Shown here piece by piece: positions 55,661-64,000 of a stretch of 64,000 nt of DNA. The notes under the pieces are model-generated. The model searched no databases and had not been told where the DNA came from. It saw nothing but the letters and a program-made list of their open reading frames with translations. Location of the stretch: NCBI GenBank assembly GCA_029168955.1, contig JAPDOI010000367.1:558001-622000 (forward strand), read 5' to 3'. The DNA comes from Aplectana chamaeleonis (taxonomy: Eukaryota > Nematoda > Chromadorea > Rhabditida > Cosmocercidae). Position 1 is the first letter of the stretch. Each line of letters opens with the position of its first letter. The position numbers and the translations under genes were made by a program.

Positions 55661-56945
55661 AGAGCCAGTAGCAATCCCCCCGAAAGGTGGCAGCTACCGA
55701 GTGTCACGGCGTGGTGACTGGGTCAATCACGTCTCGGCTATCAATATGGACTGGCCGGCATAGAAATGCACAGGCGGCGCTCATGTTAATGACCATTGCA
55801 GCCAGCCACCTGGGAGCAGTGAGCGTTCTTTTGTGAGGTGGCTGACTGCAAGAAACGGGTGGTGACTTCGCTCACCGCCGCAGAGGAAAGAGAAATAGCG
55901 AGCGGAGCGAATAGGAGCTGGGTCGATACCGCGGTCATGGGGTCGAGCACGTCCAATGGTGCTGACTTTTCGAAGCAAGTGCGCTCCAAGAAAGGACAGT
56001 GGAGCGCTTGCCATCCGACCAGTCCGCTGTCCACTTATCACCCCAGCACAGCCTATCATGTTGTCTAGGTGGGCAAGAAAAAATTGCACCCACCGGCTGG
56101 CGGCCGTCCAGCTCCGCTGCCAGCTGATAGGAATGACAGGCGAAACGTTCGAAAGTTTTATTGATGTTTCAATGATTCCTTGCGAAGAGTAGTGGGAGAT
56201 TAACGTTAAATTGTACGTAGCTGCCATGAATACGTCTCCTTTATAGATTTCACGTGCTTAAGTCCTATACTAAGCTCAACTTCCAATTCCTAGAAGTCGC
56301 TATGGCCATATTCAACCATTTTCAGATTTTTCTCCCAACAATCGCTCACCACAAATAAAATCAGATTTGCTTAGAAAGTCATCTAAGAAAGATGGCCGAA
56401 AAACGGTTTCATTATTCAGAAAATGCATGAAACTTACGTGATCCGCGTGTACTAGTTACTAAATGCTGTATAATAGTTCATCTAAGTGCCGCTTTTATCT
56501 AAACTTCGTTTTCCTCTTTCACTTCAAGTTCACTTTTCTCTGTGTTGACTGGGAAGCGTGAAACAGACTAAGGATAAAAACAGATCGTAATTTTAGAAAG
56601 TCCTTTGAACTTGTGACTGTGAACATTGTGACAAAAACACGAGGTTGGCTTCTCGACAATCATACTACAAAGTATTGTGTATCGTGGTTCAGTGGTAAGA
56701 GGTCATCCAACAAAAATTTTCATTGTTTTTTTTTAATCTAACATTCTCTCGCTGTGAAGATTTTCGCGAAGAAATTTCGAAATCCCGTCATCCAAGGTTG
56801 ATAACTTATTAAATCTGAAAGATAGACACATTTGCACGCTTCCGAAACCCATATTTACTACTGCTAGTTCGATCAAAGTTACAATGAATACGCAGAACTG
56901 TGGAGGGAGTGTATGAAGGAAAACAGAAAGAGTCCCTCCCACATG

Positions 56946-57012
56946 AAAATGTGGCCTAGTGGTCCATCCGTCTCGTACGATGGTGCGGTGCTGGTTCAAA
57001 TACGTCGACTAC
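56946..57012 (+). pseudogene. tRNA-like pol III promoter (possible tRNA pseudogene or SINE head)
   Basis: TGGCCTAGTGG at 56952 matches the A box and GGTTCAAATAC at 56994 resembles the B box, at a spacing normal for a tRNA (about 31 bp between). An anticodon-like stem can be drawn with a one-base bulge and a TCG in the loop, which would be Arg. The T stem has mismatches and I cannot close an acceptor stem, so this is not a functional tRNA. Confidence 0.4.
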
Positions 57013-57129
57013 TGAGAGTTTTGCATTCAACGCTACTCTTCGAGAATGATTCTCGTTCTAAGGTGGCAACCATAGGAGGCATCTAGGCGTCACCGACCTC
57101 AGGTTGGCTGCTTCTTTGAAGTCACCACA

Positions 57130-57620
57130 TTGGGGAATTGCTACTTGCCCAGTGAGCGATTGCCAAGCCGAGAACGCTGTGTTGCGACTCTTCTCGAAAC
57201 CCTCGCTGTGTGCGACGCTGGTTTTGGGCAGGTGAACCACTCTCCGTGGATGGCATCCGCGGATGAAAAGACTGCAAGAACCAGTGAGTGTTGTAAGCAT
57301 CCCTGTATATAAGCTCACTCCTTACTTGTCAAGAGCAGTTCCAGATTGAGTGTCCAGAAGGAGATTTTTGAAATTTCGTTTCAACAGACCCATATCTGAG
57401 GGGTGATTTTCAAGTGTGCCGCAAACTGCTTTTGGATTGTCGTCTGTCAGTCTTCAGTTTAGCCGTAAGGCGGTGGGAAAAGGGCCGCAGAGTGCTTGTT
57501 CACCGTGTACGGGCAGTCCACGAAACGGCGCTGCCGATTGCCCGCGACCGATCTATTGGCCTTCCGCAGGAAGGGTACGGGACGTCGGCTAGTGGTACCG
57601 CGGGAAGTGTGCTGTCTGTA
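57130..57620 (+). repeat. R3 dispersed repeat, copy 2 (right part)
   Basis: ctttgggcaggtgaaccactc-type text, then ctcactccttacttgtcaagagcagttc, then gtaaggcggtgg, then gacgtcggctagtggtaccgcgggaag matches 61610-62040. The open frame (57414-57806) crosses the border of the repeat, arguing against a protein. Confidence 0.8.
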
Positions 57621-58352
57621 TCTCAGCAGCTGATGTGTTTGAATCTGGAGAGCATTGATGTCGATTATGTGGAGTGGGCTCGTCTACCATCACAAAGTCG
57701 GAAAGCTGAGGCTGATAATTTGACCCAAAATAGGGTTTTTTCGCAGTTTTTTTCATATAGGTATTACTACTCTGAATCCAGAAGAGGGTTCAGAGAAGAA
57801 AAATAGAGGAGCTTATTTTACCGCGACCACTGCCTTCAAAGGCGGTGTTCACGAAGGAAAAAGTAATCGAGAATTTTGCCAAAATCTGTTTTGTTCGAAA
57901 ACGGCTGAAGATCGGCGAAGTTTCCGCTGCGACAATTGCGCTAAGATTAGAGCTATGAAGGCACAGAGATGCCAATCCGTGCACAGGTGCACATCGCCGC
58001 CCATAGAGAGTGGAATTCGCTGTTGTCGCTGTTTCAAATTCTGTCTGTTATGTTTACTGCTGCTAATAAAGTAGTTTAAGTGTATACAGAAACATTCTTA
58101 ACAAAAAAAAAACAAAAGTATTAGTGTCAACTAAATGTGAACAAAAGAGCTCGAGAAAGGGTAAATCCACGACCAGAAGTGAAATACTGATCATCAGTTT
58201 TGAGCCAGTTGATGACCTCTGATGCTACAAAACATCACTAGAGCCGAGCACCAGCAAAAATCGGCCGCCTTTTATTTTCTATTTTAACATAAATTTGGGC
58301 TTTTGTCTTGATTTTTTGTGTAGATCGTACTACAGCTATCCAAAGAAAGACT

Positions 58353-58801
58353 TAAAGGCAGGGTTCTCGATAAAATCGGTTGCTGTGCTATCACCGTAGA
58401 ATGGTAGATCTGGCCATCACAAAAGTGAAAATAAGTAAAAAATTGGAGAAAAAACGCTCAGGAGAAATTTATGGCTTGGTGTCCTCCCGCCCCCAATTAT
58501 CGAGATTTGGGTAAAAGCCTGTTTTGTCAACTTTCATTTTGCTTCTTAAGTAATTTCTAAACATTTCTGGAGACTACTGATTCCTTGAACAGCAAAATAA
58601 ATGCTGGATAAGCAAGCATTAATGAAAATCGCGTTAATTAGGGGACCGGCCGACACCGGTAATTGGCCGTTATACTTTGTTTTTGAGCGTTTTCCCCGCG
58701 AATTTCCGGGTTTTTTCACTTACTTTTACTTTTGTGATGGCCAAATCTACATTTCTATGAAGAGAGCTCAAAAGTCGTTTTTATCGCGAACCCTGCCTTT
58801 A
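58353..58801. mobile_element. 449-bp M3-type TIR element
   Basis: ttaaaggcagggttctcgat on the left and the inverted atcgcgaaccctgcctttaa on the right; inner arms gccatcacaaaagtgaaaataagt / acttacttttacttttgtgatggcc. A diverged relative lies at about 62660-63192. No transposase frame. Confidence 0.85.
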
Positions 58802-58825
58802 ACTGGGAAAAACGCGGCAATCATA

Positions 58826-60427
58826 CAGTGCGTTCAGAAATGATAGGCTCACCCTTGAAAATCAAGGTTTTCAAAACGTTTTACAGTTTGGCGATCCATA
58901 CTGTTTACCATTGAATTCAGCAGTGCGTAATACCAGTGCTTACTCGATCTTATGAATACTCCACGATTTTAAACAATTTTAAGGTAAATTTTCGGTTTTT
59001 TTTACCGTTCAGAAATGATAGGCTCACCCTGTGAGAACAAATACTCATTGAACAAATGTGAACGAACAATAAAATCTAGTATGTTATAGGTCCACCACCG
59101 TTAGCAATGACCTCAAAAATTCTCTTAGGCTCAAATTTGACCGGGAAAGGATCAAATTTGATATGATATTCTTATCATGATTGGTCCAGGCTTCGAGAGC
59201 AGCAGCTTTAAGCTCATATACAGTGCCATACTGCTTGCTGTTCGCATAAACCTGGCGCACAATTATGCCACAGATATTCTCTATGGGGTTGCAATCAGGG
59301 CTGTACGCAGACCAATCTATCACACGATTTCGCTGCTGCTCCAACCAGGATTTTGTAGACCTTGACACATGTACTGCAGCGATATCCCGCTGGAAAGTGA
59401 ACCGCTGACGTAACATTCCAGAAAAGAACGGCAGTAGATGTGTCCTCAGAGTTTCTTGGTATTCCTCCGAGTTCATTCGACAGGAAGTGAAGGCCATCTC
59501 CAAAACACCGCTGCAAAATGCTCTCCAACACATCAGCGAGGCGCCACCAAAATTTCTGCTGCTAAAGATCAACGGATCCTTGCGGAGATCCCTCCAGTAG
59601 TACCGAGCTAAATCAGGACCATCAAGATTAAGTTTCTTTTTTCGTCGGAGAAAATAACCTGAACAATTTTGAGCTCATTTTCAAGTTTTCTTCGCTTTTG
59701 GGAGATCGCCTTACCTTTGTCCAGTCGGTTGCCATGTTCTTTCTTACAAATTCCAGTCGAGCTTCTTTATGGTTGGCGGACATTGACGGGGCCTTCTTTT
59801 TAACTTGGCGGACGATGGATTCATTGTCATTCAAGGTGTTCCAGACAGTTGTTTTCGAAACATCAAGCCATAATTCAGACCTGACTTGATTCATCGACAG
59901 CGTGCTGTTGGAACATAGGCGACTGATCCTTCGGGCATCCTGACTGGTGACCTTCTTAGGGCGTCCGGTAGACTTCGCCTTTCCTTTAGAAGCCGGATGT
60001 CTTAGAAACTGCCCAACGCAGTGCTGCGAACGTTCGATTTGGGCCGCCATTCTTCCCTGACTCAGTCCAACAGAGGCGAGGGAACGAATCTGGGCTTATT
60101 AAGAAGTAGTAAGAGCAGTACCACGTCCCATACTAGCAACAACGATGTACGATGTACCCGCGCCAATGATATGGAATGGACTCAGAACGGGAAATTTTTC
60201 GAAGTCAGAAATTTGAATTTTTAAAAGGTGAGCCTATCATTTCTGAACGGTGAAAATCCGAAGATTTATCTTAAAATCGTTTAAAATCGTGGAGTATTCA
60301 TAAGATTGAGTATGCATACGTTTTTTGCACTGGTGAACTCAATAGTGAACAGCATGGATCGCCAAACTGTGAGGCGTTTTGAAAACCTCGGTTTTCAAGG
60401 GTGAGCCTATCAATTCTGAACGCACTG
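58826..60427 (-). mobile_element. Tc1-type element with IR/DR ends, 1602 bp
   Basis: Begins CAGTGCGTTCAGAAATGATA (58826) and ends in the inverted equivalent at 60427, flanked by TA (58824-58825, 60428-60429). Each end carries a second, inner copy of the same motif (gttcagaaatgataggctcaccct at 59007-59030; inverted at 60226-60249), an IR/DR structure as used by many Tc1 relatives for two transposase binding sites per end. Length is close to the 1.6 kb of classical Tc1. The transposase gene inside is broken. Confidence 0.93.
59076..60131 (-). pseudogene. Tc1-type transposase, inactivated
   Basis: The original ATG is at 60129-60131 (MGRGTALTTS), immediately followed by two in-frame stops (60096-60101), then AQIRSLASVGLSQGRMAAQIERS, a helix-turn-helix, and the GRPKK hook. 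A 56-nt intron (59659-59714, GTAAGG...TTGTTCAG) splits DWTK from VIFSDEK. A single base is missing in the A run at 59637-59642. Then come SSRNFGGASLMCW, FQRDIAAVHVS (second Asp kept; usual DNA is here DIA), and SPDCNPIENICG with the Glu 34 residues after that Asp (DD34E). A second frameshift near 59150 precedes the true C-terminus (FEPKRIFEVIANGGGPITY, TAG at 59076-59078). Confidence 0.9.
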
Positions 60428-60749
60428 TATAGTCTACAGCAATGGAAGTAGGACCTGGTGAGGTTGCGGACTCTTCCTACATACTGTAGTCTGATTTTGT
60501 TATCAGGTCGGTGAGTTTTGTTTTCACCCTCACATTTTCACCTGTTTTCATTACTTCCACAAATGTAGTCATATCGGTGAAAACACAGACTCACCGGTCT
60601 ATCACAGCTGTTTCGAGAAAAAATGTGTGATACCACTAACAAACTACCGCATGTTAGGGCGAGTCCGCAACCTCACCAGGTCCTACTTCAATTGCTGTAT
60701 ACAGACTATATGCGTTTCGTCGTGAACACTGCCTTTAGGTGAGTTTCGG

Positions 60750-61155
60750 TTGCTCCACCATTTCTTGTTTCTTTCTGGTTTTTCTTTTTTTGTAGAATGT
60801 GGCGGGTAATGGCTTTATCGCATGCGCAATGGGACTTGAAGTTCTTCCGAGTGTCTTAAGGACTTTACTTCATTATTTCCTCTTAGAAAAGGCAAGAGGT
60901 ACCAAAGTTATTATCGTTTCCTATGGGTTTTTTACTGGCAGTGGAAAAGTGGCATACCTCATGCCACTTTCGAAAGGTTTTGTATTTTCCCGCCCAGGAT
61001 CATATCAAGAAGCTATTTACATTTTTGAAGTAATCGGCCGACTTTCGCGTGAAAGAATTAGTCTGCATCTACGCCGCGGTGTGCCGTCCTATTACTCAGC
61101 CGTGCCCATTTGGCACGGTCTCTTCAGCCTCACTTTGAACAAAATCGATTCATAG
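60750..61155 (+). other. Open frame behind a strong splice-acceptor-like tract; not assigned
   Basis: A 45-bp pyrimidine-rich tract ends in ttttttgtag at 60795, and an open frame follows (NVAGNGFIACAMGLEVLPSV...) to a TAG at 61153. No domain is recognised, and it begins just after an M3 terminus. It may be an exon of the carboxypeptidase region or chance; I see no supporting motif. Confidence 0.2.
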
Positions 61156-61384
61156 GTGTTCATTCCACTTCCCGTAAAGTTAAACATCTCGCCAGAATTG
61201 CCTCTCAATGCCGAGTGATTTCAAATCCTCCCTCACCACATCTGTTCAAAACTTTCGCCTACGTCCAGGCGGCCGTTTCCAGACAGGAGAACGTGAAGAT
61301 CTGGCAGTCTTTATGAACTATGCCCGAAAAATCGAAGTCGACATTCCGTTGTCGCTTGAGTTAGAGTTCTCAGATAAAAACAGT

Positions 61385-62040
61385 CCACTTCCCGCCGGCC
61401 AAGTCTGCCTAGTCGACTTCGTTTGTGGGCGATTTTGTGGGCGTGGCACAGCACCCCACTTCCCGCGGAGAGAGAGGCTTTCCCGTATTCCCGCGGAGTG
61501 TCGGCGGGCAGTCGGCTATTCCTGGGGGTCATCGAGCACTCACTCATCAATTCCCACTTCGATATCGCCATTGCACCACCCACTAGAGTGGAGCCAGTGG
61601 ACGATTGCTGAGCAGAGAACACTGTTTTGAGACTCTTTCCAAAACCCGCGCTGTGTGCGACGCTGGCCTTGGGCAGGTGAACCACTGTCCGTTAATGGCA
61701 TCTGTGAATAGGAAGGCTGCATGAAACAGCGAGTGTAGGAAGCTTACCCGTAGAAGCTCACTCCTTACTTGTCAAGAGCAGTTCAAGTTCAAGTCCCCAG
61801 GAGCGGATCTTTCAAATTTTGTTTTGACAGACCTTTGCTCAAAGAGTGATGCTTTAGGATTGTCTTGTGTCAGTCATCAGATTAGCCGTAAGGCGGTGGC
61901 AGAAGGGCCGCAGAGAGCTTGTTCACTGTGTACGGGCAGTCAACGAAACAGCGCTGCCGACTGCCCGGAACCGATCTATTGGCCTTCCGCGGGAGGGGTT
62001 ACGGGACGTCGGCTAGTGGTACCGCGGGAAGTGTGATTTC
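61385..62040 (+). repeat. R3 dispersed repeat, longest copy
   Basis: Contains both the left part (as 55425-55660) and the right part (as 57130-57620) contiguously, so R3 is at least about 650 bp long. The frame at 61919-62239 runs out of the repeat; no protein similarity is visible. No terminal repeats found. 62040-62440 behind it holds nothing recognised. Confidence 0.8.
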
Positions 62041-62479
62041 TCTATCTGAGTTGGGAGATGTTGGCACCTCCCACGTATCTAGCGTTGATGTAAAGCAACG
62101 ATTGCGTGGTAGTGATCTTCGTTACGGGACATCTGCGGCCAGAAGTATTCGATCAAACGTCTTCGTGCAATTCAAACTTTCCATGAATATCTTCGGTGCT
62201 GCCCACGTATCCGATCCGTACATCATGATAGGACGATAAGCGGATAGGTAGACGCACAACTTGACTCCCTTGGCTCTGTTATGAAACGCTTACAACTCTG
62301 TTTAGAAAACCGGAGCGCGGGTATAAAGGTCAAGATCGAATTTTCAGTCAAAAACTGATCTAAGAAAGTCACGCTTCGCTCGTAATGTCCACCTTCTACA
62401 AGTAATCGTCCCTTGCAAAGTCTTCACACCCCTCCTCTACTCTAATCGTCGAATGCCTTCATGCGTGTTCCCACCAGGG

Positions 62480-62600
62480 GTGTGCGGAAATTTCTGTTTT
62501 CTGTTTTCTGACCGTTTTGGCCTTTCTGTTTTCTGATTTCTGTTTTCTGAAAAACTTGCGGAAATCAGAAAAAAATCAGCAAAAATCAACGAAAACCAGG
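62480..62600. repeat. TTTCTG simple repeat
   Basis: ttctgttttctg and tttctgatttctg words, then their inverted form in aaatcagaaaaaaatcagc. Confidence 0.7.
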
Positions 62601-62659
62601 TCTGTTGGACAGTGCAGCTTTTTTAGTCGTTCACGTGGTTTTGCTCTTATTTGTGTTCA

Positions 62660-63192
62660 ATTGCGCTATTGCTGCTGAAGGTAGGGTGTGCCATAAGTTA
62701 CGGTTGTTGTGGTATCCTCATGAGAAGGTAGACATGATCATCGCAAAAGTAAAAATAGGTGGAAACTCAGAGGAAAACGCTCAGGAACAAAATATTGCTG
62801 GTTGTCACCTTACCGATTTCTATGAATGTTTGTTTTGCCGTCTTCCACCTTGCCGTTACATCCTATTCATAGTTTTGCGAAGCGGCAAATGCCGAGGATT
62901 ATCAGTAGAAAAATGAGAAGTCAGATGCTCGGTAACAGTATCAAACATCTGATTTCTCATTTTTCTACTGATATTGCGTGGCATTTGCCGCTTCCGCAAT
63001 AGGTTGCTAAACAAAACCAGCACTTATATGAATCGTGTTAGTTGGGGCGTGCGCACACCCACCAATTAGCTGTTTTAGGCTGGTTTTGTTTGTTTCTCAT
63101 ACAACTTTTCACTTTTCTCACTTTTGGGATGGTGAAACCTTCATTCTCATGAAGAGAACTCAGCAACTGATTCTATTGCGAACCCTGCTCAC
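62660..63192. mobile_element. Diverged M3-type element with a nested 130-bp foldback
   Basis: gtagacatgatcatcgcaaaagtaaaaatagg and, on the right, cacttttgggatggtgaaacc...ttgcgaaccctgct are relatives of the inner arms and right end of 58353-58801. Nested at 62875-63003 is a foldback with gcggcaaatgcc / ggcatttgccgc and tcagtagaaaaatgagaa / ttctcatttttctactga arms. Confidence 0.65.
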
Positions 63193-63216
63193 CTACTCAG
63201 AACTTATAGCACAATT

Positions 63217-63392
63217 GGGGTTGCATCCCAGGGCGAATATCGAGTGCAAACCTTCGCTGTCAGCATTAGCTGCTGCTGACAGCGGTATATGATTCCAACA
63301 CTTGCGGGGGTTGAACCCCTCGACATCAATAGCAACTGCTGCTGTTAGCTGTCAGCAGCAGCTGCTGACAGCGAGGGATGCAACCCATACTG
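63217..63392. mobile_element. Small TIR element with gctgctgacag-rich inner arms
   Basis: ggggttgcatccc on the left and gggatgcaaccc on the right; agctgctgctgacagcgg and ctgtcagcagcagctgctgacagcg inside fold back on each other. Confidence 0.65.
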
Positions 63393-63566
63393 TGCTGACG
63401 TACTGGCGTTCTCTGAGAAATTCACCCGATCAATAGCCAAGAAAGGCCTGCTTCCTGCGTGATAGCCGGAAAATGGTCGGAAAGTAGCTGGTTGCCGCGC
63501 AATAGCCTAGAAACAACCGCCAAAAATGTTCGCCGCGAAATGGTCGCCAAATAATGCTTTCCTAGG

Positions 63567-63812
63567 GATGTACAGTTCAACTCCGCATTGCCGTTCAGTA
63601 CGCAAAGTGCACGCTGATTGCGAAAGCGTGCTGCGGCGCGGTTGCAAGTATCCTCAGACAGGGATATGGAATCACCTGCGTACCGAAGGCAAAAACCGCA
63701 CGGGTGACCCTACATCCCTGTCTGAGGATACTCGCGACCGCGCGGTACCACGCTTCCGCAATCGGCGTGCACTTTGCGGACTGAGCGGCAATGCGGAGTT
63801 GAACTGTACACG
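63567..63812. mobile_element. 246-bp foldback element, arms about 95 bp
   Basis: tgtacagttcaactccgcat on the left and the inverted atgcggagttgaactgtaca on the right; pairing continues through cgcaaagtgcacg / cgtgcactttgcg and tatcctcagacaggga / tccctgtctgaggata. The overlapping frames on both strands are a product of the symmetry. Confidence 0.9.
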
Positions 63813-63834
63813 ACGCATTCCTGAGGCATGATTT

Positions 63835-64000
63835 GGATGTTGACACCGCGGTCGGTTCAACTACCCAAGTTTGCGGTACTTGGACCCCGTCTAGCACCAG
63901 GAGGTCCCACCGAGCAGCAGGAGGCCAAGGCGGTTGCTCGGCGAGCCGGGAGAGGCCGTGCCGCGTGTTGGTGTGCCTGTCACATCGGTTATTTCTCGGT
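63835..64000. other. End of window; SL1-like string at 63856-63877
   Basis: Contains ggttcaactacccaagtttgcg directly followed by gtac. See findings. Nothing else recognised before the window edge. Confidence 0.3.

Larger units (their letters stand above)
57835..60738. mobile_element. M3-type termini enclosing the Tc1 and a smaller M3 element (possible nested element)
   Basis: aaaggcggtgttcacgaagg at 57838 and the inverted cgtcgtgaacactgccttt at 60719-60737 could be the two ends of one element that later received the 58353-58801 element and the Tc1. The intervening sequence does not show further pairing, so the relation is tentative. Confidence 0.35.

Noticed and set aside
55781..56227. 148-codon minus-strand frame
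   Set aside because: Two plus-strand frames overlap it over most of the length, no motif is visible, and the sequence is GC-balanced repeat-like.
1..64000. CRISPR arrays, bacterial operons, rRNA genes
   Set aside because: No direct-repeat/spacer pattern, Shine-Dalgarno-led gene series or rRNA signature was seen; the content is eukaryotic.

Overview
The window is eukaryotic, repeat-dense, gene-poor DNA that looks nematode-like. The support for nematode is a Tc1-type element of about 1.6 kb with IR/DR ends, a mariner at 8206-10324 plus mariner relics, very short introns (28-60 nt) ending in TTTCAG-like acceptors, a dense load of small terminal-inverted-repeat (TIR) elements, and a secreted M14 carboxypeptidase exon. 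No bacterial gene organisation is present, and almost all short open frames are chance frames inside repeats. Species is not determinable by eye.

Layout. 1-160: integrase scrap of an LTR retrotransposon (minus). 200-6000: tandemly arranged copies of an old dispersed repeat (here 'R1', rich in cccggt/gcggca words), a broken non-LTR retrotransposon relic (about 980-1700), an AATTCG-rich tract and a 21-bp minisatellite. 6147-7544: small TIR elements. 8206-10324: a mariner with TIRs, TA duplication, a nearly complete transposase and a promoter holding a perfect heat-shock element; an 860-bp foreign element with a 3-bp duplication splits the transposase gene. 10837-11482: a small minus-strand gene with three phase-0 exons. 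12575-39778: a giant inverted repeat, left arm 12575-23985 and right arm 28551-39778 (about 11.4 and 11.2 kb, near-identical), around a 4.6-kb unique spacer. The arms are collinear except for a block rearrangement around a 406-bp element, and the left arm also carries an empty copy of that element's insertion site. Both arms are packed with nested TIR elements and mariner relics. The spacer holds a second 21-bp minisatellite, a deleted mariner and a third copy of part of the arm.

39779-42290: an orphan Tc1-like terminus at the palindrome edge, then R1 copies. 42294-48624: a minus-strand multi-exon gene, assembled here from splice signals and phase, for a single-pass membrane protein with a long Lys/Ser-rich tail (KKSAEG-like repeats, PPPY motif). 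Its introns are full of TIR elements and two are only 28 and 35 nt. 49000-53500: repeats and foldback elements. 53870-54157: first exon of a secreted zinc carboxypeptidase, whose continuation I did not find. 55400-62040: three copies of a 350-700 bp dispersed repeat, a TIR element and an inactivated Tc1 element (58826-60427). 62660-64000: more foldback elements.

How the parts relate: three host genes are supportable (small gene, membrane protein, carboxypeptidase), and they sit between transposon layers. The most interesting items are the giant palindrome with its internal rearrangement, the HSE-bearing mariner, the membrane-protein gene with ultra-short introns, and a window-wide set of elements sharing an AAAGGCAgtGTTC terminus. 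All calls are from reading the sequence; no search was run.
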